Shown here: one piece after another, positions 5,684-13,494 of the stretch
Layout of the letters: every line of letters begins with the position of its first letter
How positions within the stretch are numbered: position 1 is the stretch's first letter
DNA from: a virus
Direction: 5' to 3' (one strand)
Length of the DNA: 24,035 nt
IMG/VR virus record: IMGVR_UViG_3300044732_000456
Location: 1-24,035 of that record
Notes under the pieces: generated by a model
What the model was told of the DNA's origin: nothing
The model's input: the letters and a program-made list of their open reading frames with translations, nothing else
The model's database searches: none
Position numbers and translations under genes: made by a program

Positions 5684-6459
5684 GGTTGCACCTCCGCGTT
5701 CACGATCTCGGGGGTGACGATGACGGGCAGCTTGCTCAGGATGAGGTCAGGCTTGCTGATGTACTTGCTGGCAAAGGTGTCATCCAGATCGCGGAATGTC
5801 TGGCCTTCCTTGATGCGACCGGCCTTGAGCAGCAGCGCGTTCACATCGGACTCGCGTGACTCGAAGAGTTCTTCCAGCTTGGCCAAGAGGTCGAAGCTCT
5901 TAGTGGGAGCGACAGGCGTCTCAGCAATGGCTGGCTGGAAGTCCTCGGTCTCCTCAGGGGTGTAGATGCCGGCCACAACCTCTGGCGCGAGCATGCGGAT
6001 CGCTTTGCTGATGCAGCGAGCGCGGAGCATGGCACCCGGATCCTTGGCCCATCCGGAACCCGGCTTGGCGGGCAGGAGACCGGCGAGCTTGGCGTCCTCA
6101 GTGGAGAACCCGATCTCGCACTGGTTACCATCATAGGACCAGACAGCGATCGCTGCCTTGGTATCGAACTGCTTCCACACCACCTTGCCACCGCGGGCGC
6201 GGTAGCCGGCCAGCATGGCATCGGAGCGCATGCTGAGGGAGCCATTGATGATGTGGTATTCCCGGCGGAAATCGAACGGGGTCTTCTTCTCGGCGGCGCA
6301 CTGCCACGCGATGAGCTTTCCCTGTTCGACCTTGGTGCATCCCAGCATTCCGCTGGCTGCGATCCACTCGCCCATCTTCTCGATGGCGGTGATGGGGTCT
6401 GCGATCTTGCTGTACATCTCGGAGGATGCATCAGCGGTTGTCGTTGCGATTGCGTTCAT
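5680..6459 (-). CDS. RecT-like single-strand annealing protein, 259 aa
   Basis: RecT-family proteins bind ssDNA and anneal complementary strands during phage recombination. The chain has ITAIEKMGEWIAASGMLGC (23-41), a helical region to AWQCAAEKKTPF, then REYHIINGSLSMRSDAMLAG (66-85), KVVWKQFDTKAAIAVW, and LRARCISKAIRMLAPEVVAG (145-164) followed by IYTPEETED. These are recognisable RecT-like features from phage homologues. The start at 6459 gives an ATGA overlap with the HTH gene; an open frame to 6558 is a shadow. Placement directly before a RecE-like nuclease makes the RecE/RecT pairing convincing. The C-terminal third is less conserved and may be the partner-interaction part. No Shine-Dalgarno is obvious; the leader is GAAACAACAGCAA. 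Confidence 0.88.
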   Translation of the reverse strand: MNAIATTTADASSEMYSKIADPITAIEKMGEWIAASGMLGCTKVEQGKLIAWQCAAEKKTPFDFRREYHIINGSLSMRSDAMLAGYRARGGKVVWKQFDTKAAIAVWSYDGNQCEIGFSTEDAKLAGLLPAKPGSGWAKDPGAMLRARCISKAIRMLAPEVVAGIYTPEETEDFQPAIAETPVAPTKSFDLLAKLEELFESRESDVNALLLKAGRIKEGQTFRDLDDTFASKYISKPDLILSKLPVIVTPEIVNAEVQP

Positions 6460-6629
6460 TTGCTGTTGTTTCGGAGTAGTTGCTCGATGACGTCGGAGCG
6501 AACACGGATCGTGCGCTTCGTTGCCTTCATGGCTGGAAGCCGACCATCCCTGATCCATCGACGCACCGTCTCGGGATGAGTCCCGAGGGTCTGTGCGATC
6601 TCTTTGATCGAGAGTAGTTTTACGCTCAC
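6456..6629 (-). CDS. Excisionase/MerR-type helix-turn-helix protein, 57 aa
   Basis: The product matches the small HTH_17/excisionase-type winged helix: LLSIKEIAQTLGTHPETVRR (5-24), WIRDGRLPAMKATKRTIRVR (25-44) and a last helix SDVIEQLL. Such proteins bind DNA as repressors, activators or recombination directionality factors. The GTG at 6629 puts the fold at the N-terminus as usual; a TTG at 6665 would add 12 residues that do not look like part of the domain. The GTG lies in the arm of a perfect inverted repeat and direct repeats precede it, so autoregulation is plausible. It stands at the border between late structural genes and the recombination module and overlaps recT-like translation by ATGA. 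Confidence 0.8.
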   Translation of the reverse strand: MSVKLLSIKEIAQTLGTHPETVRRWIRDGRLPAMKATKRTIRVRSDVIEQLLRNNSK

Positions 6630-6663
6630 GGGGAAGAAGTTACCCCGTGTTGCCGAGTGTTGC
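6627..6663 (-). promoter_or_regulatory. Inverted and direct repeats before the HTH gene (candidate operator)
   Basis: CACGGGG (6627-6633) and CCCCGTG (6643-6649) form a perfect 7-bp inverted repeat around a 9-base centre, and GTGTTGC occurs twice exactly 10 bases apart (6647-6653 and 6657-6663). The gap between the 1669-aa gene and the HTH GTG is 53 bases, one of the longer non-coding gaps here. One-turn spacing of direct repeats suits a DNA-binding protein; the inverted repeat could also fold in RNA and mask the GTG codon. I see no convincing -35/-10 pair. Confidence 0.4.
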
Positions 6664-6682
6664 AAACTATTTCTTGCGGAAA

Positions 6683-9600
6683 TTATTCCTCGAAGCCTCG
6701 GCGGGGAGCAACGGGCGTCAAAGTCTGGCCGGATTTCGCAATTTCCTGAAGGAATCTCAACTTTCCGATCTCAAGCCCTCTGTCATACGCCTCGGACAGG
6801 AACTTGATGCGAGATTCGTCTCCGAGCTGCTGGTAGGCACCGCTCATGAAGGCGCGTTCTGCGAACATCCGTCGGTAAAACCCGACAAGTTGAGCGTATC
6901 GGTCGTACTGATCAGGTGTCATCCGTTCGAACGTCTGATTCCTGTAGGTGAGTTGCGGATTCGGCACCGACGGAATCGCCTTGTTGTCGGCAGTCCTACG
7001 CCACACGCGGTAAATCGAGGCATTCAGCGGGTCGGCATCGATTTCCCGGCGATTCCAGAAATCCACGAACTGGTCGATCCATGGATTTCCATTCTTAGGC
7101 GTCTGCCTAACCGCTTCTCCCCACAGATTTCGGCGCATTGGCATCGCATCTGGATCCCTTGTTCCGGGGATTTGAGCGCCAGGAAAAACAAGCCTCAATG
7201 CAGCGTATCGCTGGTTCAACTCGTTCACCGTGTCTTTCAAGATGCCTTCACCGCCCGTGACGGGCAGGTACTCGCGTTCAGCGCGGCGAATGGATCCCAA
7301 CGTAGCTGGGGCGATTGGAGAAGCAGCGGTGACGTTGAGGCTCTTGATGAACCGCTCAAGCGACGCTTCGGATTCTTCAGACAACAGTTTGATGAACTCG
7401 CTGGTGCCCTTCAGGAACTGCTGTTCCATGATGAAGTTGATCCCAGACAGAAATGATCCTTTTCCAATGGCAAAAAGATCAGGCTCATCGATACGAGCCC
7501 GCTCGGCGATACGCTTCGATGATCCAACGATGATGCCGAGTGCTCCAGCCGTTCCTAGTCCAGACAGGTCTTTGACGATATCACCCGGCTGGAAGCTAGG
7601 ATCCTGACCAGCGGTGAGGCGTCGAAGTCCAGATACATTGATTGTTCCAGGAGGCATGACACCACCAGCCTTGGCCAGCTCGCGAGCCTTGTTGGTCTCT
7701 CCGGGAGTGTCGAGGTTAGGGGTGATGATCCCCTTGTCGTACAGGTAGGAGAACGCCCCCATCACCATACTTCCGACGATGAGTCGGCCAAAAGCCTGCT
7801 CGCGAGCCCTTACTGTCATGTTCTTCCAGTTGAACCCCTGAAGCACAGCGGCTGGCGTAAACGACACAACCTCTGCGGCGACGTTAATTGGAGTTTTTTG
7901 GAATAGATTGATTAATCGGTATGGGATGTAAGCAACTGAGCCAGCAGGCAGTTGTTTGACGACCCGATTGAGTCCTGAAACCATCTTAGTAGCTGCATTG
8001 TCCTGTTGGAACACGGCCCGAGCAGACTCAAATTCAATAGTGTTGATGTCCTCCGCGGTTAAACCTTTGCGACCTTCTGAACGGGCCTTATCAGAAATTC
8101 GTACAAGCTCAGGATCCTTGAGCGCCAACTTGATCTGACCATCAGTAAGACCGCGCATGCGACCGATTTCAGATATGATCACAGCACGTGCCGATTGGCG
8201 GAACGGAAGATCGGTCGCCTGAGTCAGTCGCAGCATGATGTCGGGCATCACGCCGACCGTGGCTTCTACGATATTGCGAACAACGTTGCCGTTGTACTCG
8301 CCCTGCATCGCTTCGTAGAGATTTCCCCAAGCCCGTTGGAAGTTGAGCGGATTTCCAATACTTGTCCCAAGTTCGTATGGGTTGGCGTTGGAACCCTTGA
8401 GCAAAGTCCTCTGAAACGCAGGCAGAGATTCCCCGAATGCCTTAATGCGTTCAAGAATCCGAGACCTGTAGTTGTAAGTGTTGTTCTTGTTTCTGGAAAC
8501 CGCCATGTCGATCAGCGCAGTCGTCATGTCAGCCACCTCAATCATCGGAAGCCTGATTGCGTTGTAGACAACATTCTTGACGATAGAGAGCGGTGCCATG
8601 ACCGATCCCTGAACAAGTGATATGAACAGATCCGCAGCGGAAGATGGGTTAATCTTGGCGACTGTCTCGTTCAATGTCACATCAGCTTCCATTCGGAGCG
8701 TATCGGCAGCGATAATTCGGTCGATTGCACTCTTGATTTCAGCAGGGTTATTGGACTCAAAGGCGGTTCTTGCTTCAATGCGAGCAGCGTTTACAGCGTC
8801 CTGAGCGATCTTGTACTGATCCATCGCATTTCCGAGCTGCTCGGATTGCTTAGGAGTCATCGGCTTGCGCTTGTTCTGTTCAAGCGACTTGGTGACGAGC
8901 TGGATTACGCCCTCACGACTGGCCGACTTGAGGAGCTTGAACTGGTTGATGAGCTGACCCCAAGTGGTACCGCTTTTGGCGAGAGACAACGCGGTTTTGC
9001 TCGCACCATTCATATCGCCACTGGCGATCTGGCGATTGAACTGCTCCATTCCGGAAATAACCCGAGTGTTGGATTCCGGATCGATGATGTCTGCGGCCAG
9101 CTCACGGTCGCTTTTGGTGGAAGCGTCAAACGCTTCATCCGCAACATTCTGTCTCTTATAAGCAGCCTCTGGAGAAGCTGCTACAGCTTCACGAATGGCA
9201 GGCGGAACTCCAGGAGCAGCAGCCACGCGTTCAGCAAAACGCCGAGGTTCCATTGCAGGTGGAACATTGACACGGGAAGGTGTCTGGATCGTCCGCGTAA
9301 GTTGAGAAGAGAACTCAGCCTCATCGAACTTGCCCTTGAAGTTCTGCTTGGCGTAGCGGATCCCTGCGGCAACACCATCGGCCACAGTTCCGCCGGCGCG
9401 GATCACAGCTTGGGCGACCGACAACGCACCGTTCCAAGCCGCGCCCATCAGTTGAGGGAACGGGTTTGCACCGACACCGGGCTCGACTTCAGCACGGAGT
9501 CCTTCGAGCCTCTGAGCAACGGTTTCAGCCTTCTGGCGGAACTTCCCTTGAGTCTCTTCGGGCGCCTTGTTCCAGACCTCGTTGAAGATCGTTTCCTCTG

Positions 9601-11692
9601 CAACGGCTTGGCCTGCCGGCTTCTCCTTCATCCGAAGCAACTTCTCGACCGCTGCCCTGGTGACTCTTACAGACTCGCCACGAGCAGCTCCTGACTCCAA
9701 CGCTTCGGCAGCAGCTTCAGCGGCAAGCCGGCGGTCTCTGGATTCGAGAGCACGAGCAAGTTTCTCGCTGGCGGTTTCAAGAGGAACGCGAGCCTGTTCT
9801 GCTGCAATCCTCTGCTGTTCAGCGGCCACACGCTCATCGCGGGCGCGAAGCCGTTCAGCCATGATGTCCTCGGCGCTGCGAAGCGGAGTGCCTTCTCGAA
9901 CAGCCTCTTCAATGATAGGCTCTCGTTGAGGCAGTAGGCCACCTTCACGAGCGGGTCTGGGCTCAGTGAGAACCTCAGGTGCTTCAATGCGAGGCTCGAT
10001 CTGTCGGCGCAGCTCTTCGGCAATCTGACGGGCAGAAGGACGCGGTTGAGCGGCCTCCTCTCTCATCAACTCTTCGACAGTCAGCTCTCGACGACCGAGG
10101 GCTGATCGAATGGCGGCAGCTCGTTCTCTTTGAGCCTGTCGTTCAGCCGAGCGTTGAGCCTGTATTTCCTCAGCGCCCCTAAGGGTTTCAGGACGCGCAG
10201 CTTCTTGCTCCGCAGCGATCCGCTCATCACGAACACGGAGTCGTTCAGCAAGCATCTCCTCAGTGGATCGAAGGGGAGTTCCTTCAGGAGCAGCAGCCTG
10301 AACGACAGGAGGCTGGCCAACTTCACGGGCACGTTGTCCACGAGCCGCCGCGGCTGCATCTCTACGAGCCTGAGCTTCAGCGATGTAATCACGAACCGCT
10401 GGAGGGACTTCCTCGCTTGGAATTACCGGAGGCTTGTTTGCTTCTTGCCGCTCTTGGAACAACTGCTCGGCTGTCTTGAGCGGTGTTCCAGATGCCTCTG
10501 CGGCTTTTTCAAGTGCCGCCTGTTGGTTGGCTTCTTGGAAAGCCTGCTCTTGAGCAACAGCAGCCCGCTCTTCCTCTGTAACAAAACGAGAGCGAGAGCG
10601 AGGCCCTTCTCCAACAGGTTCCTGTCGAAAGATGAAAGGATCATCAGGATTCATCTCCGAAGTGAATCTCCGGAACTGATCCCTAAGATTCTCAACCGGA
10701 ACAACCTGATCCATCTCGTTGAGCAAACCCTCAACCTTGCTGATGGCCTCTCCAACGGTCTGCTTACGCGAAGCGAGTTCTTGAAGCACCTGAGCCTGAG
10801 TGACTCCTCGCTTCATCCCGAAGGTCTTACCAACCTGAGCGCCAAGACCTGCGGAAAAGAGCATTCCAACACCAGCTTCAAGCGAAGCCTTCAGCTTCTG
10901 CTCCGGAGTAGCATTCGGATCAACGACGGTTTGGAGAGCCATCCCTGTGGACTCTGCTGCTCCAATCGTGATTGGCGGAAGCAGTGCAGGTGCAACAAGT
11001 CGGCCAGCCTGTTCAGTGGCAGCGGCGGCTTCACTGGCCCTCGTGAGATCAGCAATCTGGGCAGCACGAACCGCTGAAGGCGTGGCTGTCTCTGCAAACT
11101 CAGCACCTGCAACCAACTGCGGAATGCGAGAAGCCTGACGAGCGGCACCGGCAATGCCGAGGCTCATCAGATTCATTGGGGACAAGAGATCAGCCGAAAC
11201 CTGACCGGCCACCTGCCCGACGGGACGAGTTACGGATTCAGGAATCGGAGTGTATTCGCTGACGACCTCACCCAATCTTCCACCAAGCGAGGCAGCAAGT
11301 TCCCGCTTTTCTGGGGAAGCTGAACCAAGAGCCAAGATGCCTTCTCTCTCGATTTGAGAAGCGCCTTGCAGCAGCTCTTCGGGCTTTTCACGACCACCGG
11401 TCAGCCTGCGAACAGCCTCTGCACCTTGTTGGATCACTCTTCCGGTCGTCGCAATGTCCTCAGGCATCGGCCTTCCAAATGCGAGAGGAGCGGCAACACG
11501 GGCCAAAGAAGGGGCAACGGCTTTGGCCTGCTCGTACAGACTCGGGGGAGCCTGAAGAACCGGAGCATTCGGATACTTCCGAGCACCCTCAAAAGCGAAG
11601 GCATTATTTATGTCTTCTTGAGTTGGCTCTCTATCTCCTTCCAGTTCAAGAGTAACACCAGTCGCATCGTTGGTGACTTGGAAAATTGGCAT
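6683..11692 (-). CDS. Giant internal virion / DNA ejection-type protein, 1669 aa
   Basis: The natural start is the ATG at 11692 (MPIFQVTNDATGVTLELEGD), one base after TAA of the previous gene plus a short spacer; 73 further codons upstream are a shadow of that gene. The N-terminal motif resembles the start of several large phage virion proteins. Residues about 360-760 are a charged Ala/Glu/Arg-rich coiled-coil region with repeats of GTPLRS-x-E (near 402, 471 and 601). The C-terminal half is globular and helical, with hydrophobic stretches (for example FGRLIVGSMVMGAFSYLYD) and, near the end, GGEGILKDTVNELNQRY and RRNLWGEAV. Size and position after the tail and internal proteins suggest a T7 gp16-like or polyvalent ejected protein that reaches the cell with the DNA. 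I found no transglycosylase motif, so a muralytic activity is not claimed. Confidence 0.8.
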   Translation of the reverse strand: MPIFQVTNDATGVTLELEGDREPTQEDINNAFAFEGARKYPNAPVLQAPPSLYEQAKAVAPSLARVAAPLAFGRPMPEDIATTGRVIQQGAEAVRRLTGGREKPEELLQGASQIEREGILALGSASPEKRELAASLGGRLGEVVSEYTPIPESVTRPVGQVAGQVSADLLSPMNLMSLGIAGAARQASRIPQLVAGAEFAETATPSAVRAAQIADLTRASEAAAATEQAGRLVAPALLPPITIGAAESTGMALQTVVDPNATPEQKLKASLEAGVGMLFSAGLGAQVGKTFGMKRGVTQAQVLQELASRKQTVGEAISKVEGLLNEMDQVVPVENLRDQFRRFTSEMNPDDPFIFRQEPVGEGPRSRSRFVTEEERAAVAQEQAFQEANQQAALEKAAEASGTPLKTAEQLFQERQEANKPPVIPSEEVPPAVRDYIAEAQARRDAAAAARGQRAREVGQPPVVQAAAPEGTPLRSTEEMLAERLRVRDERIAAEQEAARPETLRGAEEIQAQRSAERQAQRERAAAIRSALGRRELTVEELMREEAAQPRPSARQIAEELRRQIEPRIEAPEVLTEPRPAREGGLLPQREPIIEEAVREGTPLRSAEDIMAERLRARDERVAAEQQRIAAEQARVPLETASEKLARALESRDRRLAAEAAAEALESGAARGESVRVTRAAVEKLLRMKEKPAGQAVAEETIFNEVWNKAPEETQGKFRQKAETVAQRLEGLRAEVEPGVGANPFPQLMGAAWNGALSVAQAVIRAGGTVADGVAAGIRYAKQNFKGKFDEAEFSSQLTRTIQTPSRVNVPPAMEPRRFAERVAAAPGVPPAIREAVAASPEAAYKRQNVADEAFDASTKSDRELAADIIDPESNTRVISGMEQFNRQIASGDMNGASKTALSLAKSGTTWGQLINQFKLLKSASREGVIQLVTKSLEQNKRKPMTPKQSEQLGNAMDQYKIAQDAVNAARIEARTAFESNNPAEIKSAIDRIIAADTLRMEADVTLNETVAKINPSSAADLFISLVQGSVMAPLSIVKNVVYNAIRLPMIEVADMTTALIDMAVSRNKNNTYNYRSRILERIKAFGESLPAFQRTLLKGSNANPYELGTSIGNPLNFQRAWGNLYEAMQGEYNGNVVRNIVEATVGVMPDIMLRLTQATDLPFRQSARAVIISEIGRMRGLTDGQIKLALKDPELVRISDKARSEGRKGLTAEDINTIEFESARAVFQQDNAATKMVSGLNRVVKQLPAGSVAYIPYRLINLFQKTPINVAAEVVSFTPAAVLQGFNWKNMTVRAREQAFGRLIVGSMVMGAFSYLYDKGIITPNLDTPGETNKARELAKAGGVMPPGTINVSGLRRLTAGQDPSFQPGDIVKDLSGLGTAGALGIIVGSSKRIAERARIDEPDLFAIGKGSFLSGINFIMEQQFLKGTSEFIKLLSEESEASLERFIKSLNVTAASPIAPATLGSIRRAEREYLPVTGGEGILKDTVNELNQRYAALRLVFPGAQIPGTRDPDAMPMRRNLWGEAVRQTPKNGNPWIDQFVDFWNRREIDADPLNASIYRVWRRTADNKAIPSVPNPQLTYRNQTFERMTPDQYDRYAQLVGFYRRMFAERAFMSGAYQQLGDESRIKFLSEAYDRGLEIGKLRFLQEIAKSGQTLTPVAPRRGFEE
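9831..10290 (-). repeat. Two 70-bp diverged repeats, 390 bp apart, inside the giant gene
   Basis: Positions 9831-9900 and 10221-10290 align without gaps at about 50 of 70 bases. They encode GTPLRS-x-E followed by an AERLR-x-RDER-x-AAEQ helix. A third, more diverged copy of the GTPL motif lies near 10480-10490. The offset is a multiple of three, so frame is kept. Internal duplication of a coiled-coil module is the simplest reading. Confidence 0.7.
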
Positions 11693-11694
11693 AA

Positions 11695-12564
11695 TTACTT
11701 GATGCGTTTGACCGTGAATCCTCCCTTGATGTCTGTAGGTTTCTCTTCTTTCTTGGTAGACGGCGTTCCAGGAGGAGGTTCGCCAGCAAACGGATTTGAT
11801 CCGCTTTGACCCATAAACTGTTCGACCAGCCTCTTCTGCTCTTCGTATGGAGTGGATCCTTTGAAATTCATTTTTACAGTCGGGGCTCCGGTAAAAGGAT
11901 TCGTATCCCAACTGGTCGAAAACGGAGGCTCTTCAGAAGGTGCTTGAGAAATGAATTTCTTCAGCACTGGATCCTTTTCAGCCATCGCTTCGATCTGTTC
12001 CGGAGTGCCACCAACAGTTCCTCTGCCAGGAATGTTGTAGCTCATGTAACCGCTCTTGATCCTGCGAGCCTCTTGCTCCTGATCTTGGAGAGCTTTTTCA
12101 TAAGAGTACTGCCGCTCAACTTCTTCGATTGGTTCAAGAGCAGAGATTGGAGCGGCCATTGCGCCACCAAGTCCGCGATCTCCTCCGACTTGGTAATTCG
12201 GGCGAGATTCCAATAATCCGCGCATTTCAGGACGCTTTGCTTCACGCGCAGCGGTTTCAGCATCTCTTTGGCGACGAGCAATCGCTTCGTCTTGAGCAGC
12301 AATCCTCTTGAGTTCATCCTCAAGCATCTGACCGCGCTGCGCCTTCATGCGCTCGTTCAACCGCTGCTCCTGCAACGCAGCGAGATCCTCTTCCATCAAA
12401 GCCCGCTTGGCCAAATTACGCTGGCGGATCTGCTCATTGGTACCCGTAAACTCGCCGGCCAGACCGCCGGTCAGCATGGTCAGGCCCTTGAGCAGCGGAT
12501 TGATGCGCTGTTCGGCCTGCTGTTCGTATTTCTTTCTGATTTTTTCTGCTTCGGGTGTAGCCAT
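11695..12564 (-). CDS. Predicted virion-associated coiled-coil protein, 289 aa
   Basis: No family is recognised. The first 110 residues are strongly charged and helical (EKIRKKYEQQAEQR, NLAKRALMEEDLAALQEQRL, DELKRIAAQDEAIARRQRD), typical of a coiled coil, and the remainder is loop-rich with Pro, Gly and Gln, ending in KKEEKPTDIKGGFTVKRIK. It has a short internal hydrophobic patch at about residues 28-40 (LTMLTGGLAGEF). The gene sits between two Pro/Gln-rich proteins and the giant ejection-type protein, so it is likely another internal virion or scaffolding-like component. The start at 12564 is preceded by AACGATCT, without a Shine-Dalgarno; the next gene follows after only 2 bases. Confidence 0.72.
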   Translation of the reverse strand: MATPEAEKIRKKYEQQAEQRINPLLKGLTMLTGGLAGEFTGTNEQIRQRNLAKRALMEEDLAALQEQRLNERMKAQRGQMLEDELKRIAAQDEAIARRQRDAETAAREAKRPEMRGLLESRPNYQVGGDRGLGGAMAAPISALEPIEEVERQYSYEKALQDQEQEARRIKSGYMSYNIPGRGTVGGTPEQIEAMAEKDPVLKKFISQAPSEEPPFSTSWDTNPFTGAPTVKMNFKGSTPYEEQKRLVEQFMGQSGSNPFAGEPPPGTPSTKKEEKPTDIKGGFTVKRIK

Positions 12565-12570
12565 AGATCG

Positions 12571-13491
12571 TTAGCTCTGTTCGTTGAGAATTGACCGGCG
12601 GGCCATGCGACCGCCCATGCTTCGCATCGCCGCGGCGAGGATCTCCTCGGGATCGTAGTTGATGTCGCGGAAATACCTGCTCGGAGCCATGTCCCGATTG
12701 CGAGTTAGCACGGGGTTGACCGGAAGCTCGGGCAACGGGGTCGTGATGACTGGCCTGCTCAGCACCGAGGCACCGGGGAGTACGATGGGGTTGCGAGTGG
12801 GAGGAGGTTCCTGGAACTCGAAGTCAGGGAGCTTTGGCGGAGGCGTGACGGTGACACGCTCATCAAAGACGGGAGTTGGTGTAACAACCGGAGTCTGAGG
12901 AGCTGGAGCCTGAGGAACTGGAGTATTAGTAACAGTCTCAGGAGGAGGCGTGACAATGGGCTGCTGCTGTTCGATTGGAATGGTTATATCGACAGGATCA
13001 GTCTCGAAGCGTGGGCCAATAAGCGGTGTCTCTGGCTGCGTGTACGGAGGCATCGTTCCGTACTTGATGTAATAGTCTTTGATCCAGCCAGGAAGGACGC
13101 TTACTGCGGGTTCCTCTGCGGCAACTTGATCGTAAGCGGTGGGCGGGGCAGCGGGCTCCGGTTCCACGGGCATCATTGGCTGCTGCGGCAACGGGCTGAA
13201 CGTGTCCACGCTGCTTAGGTCGGGAGTGACCGGCATCGGCGTTGGAGCAAGGGTCTCCAGAGTGGGACGATTGATTTCCCACCACCTTGTTGGCCCACCA
13301 GTGTACGGAGTCGGTTCAGGAGTCGGTTCAGGAGTCGAGTAGTAGCTCAACGGATCGACCGGAGGCTGGGCGTACCCGGAAGCGGTGACAGGACCGAACA
13401 GCGCTGCAATCTCTGGAGGCAGAGTGGACGGCGGCGCGGGAGTTTCCCCACCGTTGATGAGGAAGTAGTTGGATCCTGTATCGGTTGCCAT
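12571..13491 (-). CDS. Proline-rich low-complexity phage protein, 306 aa
   Basis: The chain is dominated by Pro, Thr and Val, with PEPTPEPTP near residue 53 and a long P/V/T/Q tract in the second half (APQTPVVTPTPVFDERVTV). Only the last 45 residues (RYFRDINYDPEEILAAAMRS, GGRMARR) look able to fold, as a basic helix. It has no signal peptide. Pro-rich extended proteins of this sort occur beside internal virion genes in other phages, but I know of no function. The start shares the context GATCTATGGC with the next gene (12564); neither has a Shine-Dalgarno. Codon use does not stand out except for the composition bias. Confidence 0.7.
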   Translation of the reverse strand: MATDTGSNYFLINGGETPAPPSTLPPEIAALFGPVTASGYAQPPVDPLSYYSTPEPTPEPTPYTGGPTRWWEINRPTLETLAPTPMPVTPDLSSVDTFSPLPQQPMMPVEPEPAAPPTAYDQVAAEEPAVSVLPGWIKDYYIKYGTMPPYTQPETPLIGPRFETDPVDITIPIEQQQPIVTPPPETVTNTPVPQAPAPQTPVVTPTPVFDERVTVTPPPKLPDFEFQEPPPTRNPIVLPGASVLSRPVITTPLPELPVNPVLTRNRDMAPSRYFRDINYDPEEILAAAMRSMGGRMARRSILNEQS

Positions 13492-13494
13492 AGA

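Noticed and set aside
6456-6629. Excisionase role indicating a temperate phage
   Set aside because: The HTH fold is shared with many regulators, and no integrase, attachment site or repressor pair is visible in the window.
6647-7456. Plus-strand open frame of 269 codons starting near the HTH gene
   Set aside because: It runs antisense across the C-terminal end of the 1669-aa protein, whose sequence is well formed; no promoter or terminator supports a plus-strand gene here.
8846-9694. Plus-strand open frame of 282 codons
   Set aside because: Antisense to the same giant gene, with no family likeness and no start signals; the minus-strand frame is clearly the natural protein.
9350-10500. Ala/Glu/Arg-rich region considered as a tail tape measure
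   Set aside because: Neighbouring tail adaptor and nozzle proteins point to a short non-contractile tail, which has no tape measure; an ejection-type protein fits better.
10130-11077. Plus-strand open frame of 315 codons
   Set aside because: It lies fully antisense to the coiled-coil part of the 1669-aa gene and its product is Ser/Leu/Arg-rich without any recognisable motif; a codon-bias shadow.
11693-11911. 73-codon N-terminal extension of the giant protein
   Set aside because: The extension overlaps the 289-aa gene in another frame and is not protein-like; MPIFQV at 11692 is a natural start.
12759-13342. Pro/Val-rich segment considered as an antifreeze- or collagen-like repeat
   Set aside because: There is no Gly-x-y periodicity or fixed repeat length; it is general Pro/Thr/Val low complexity.
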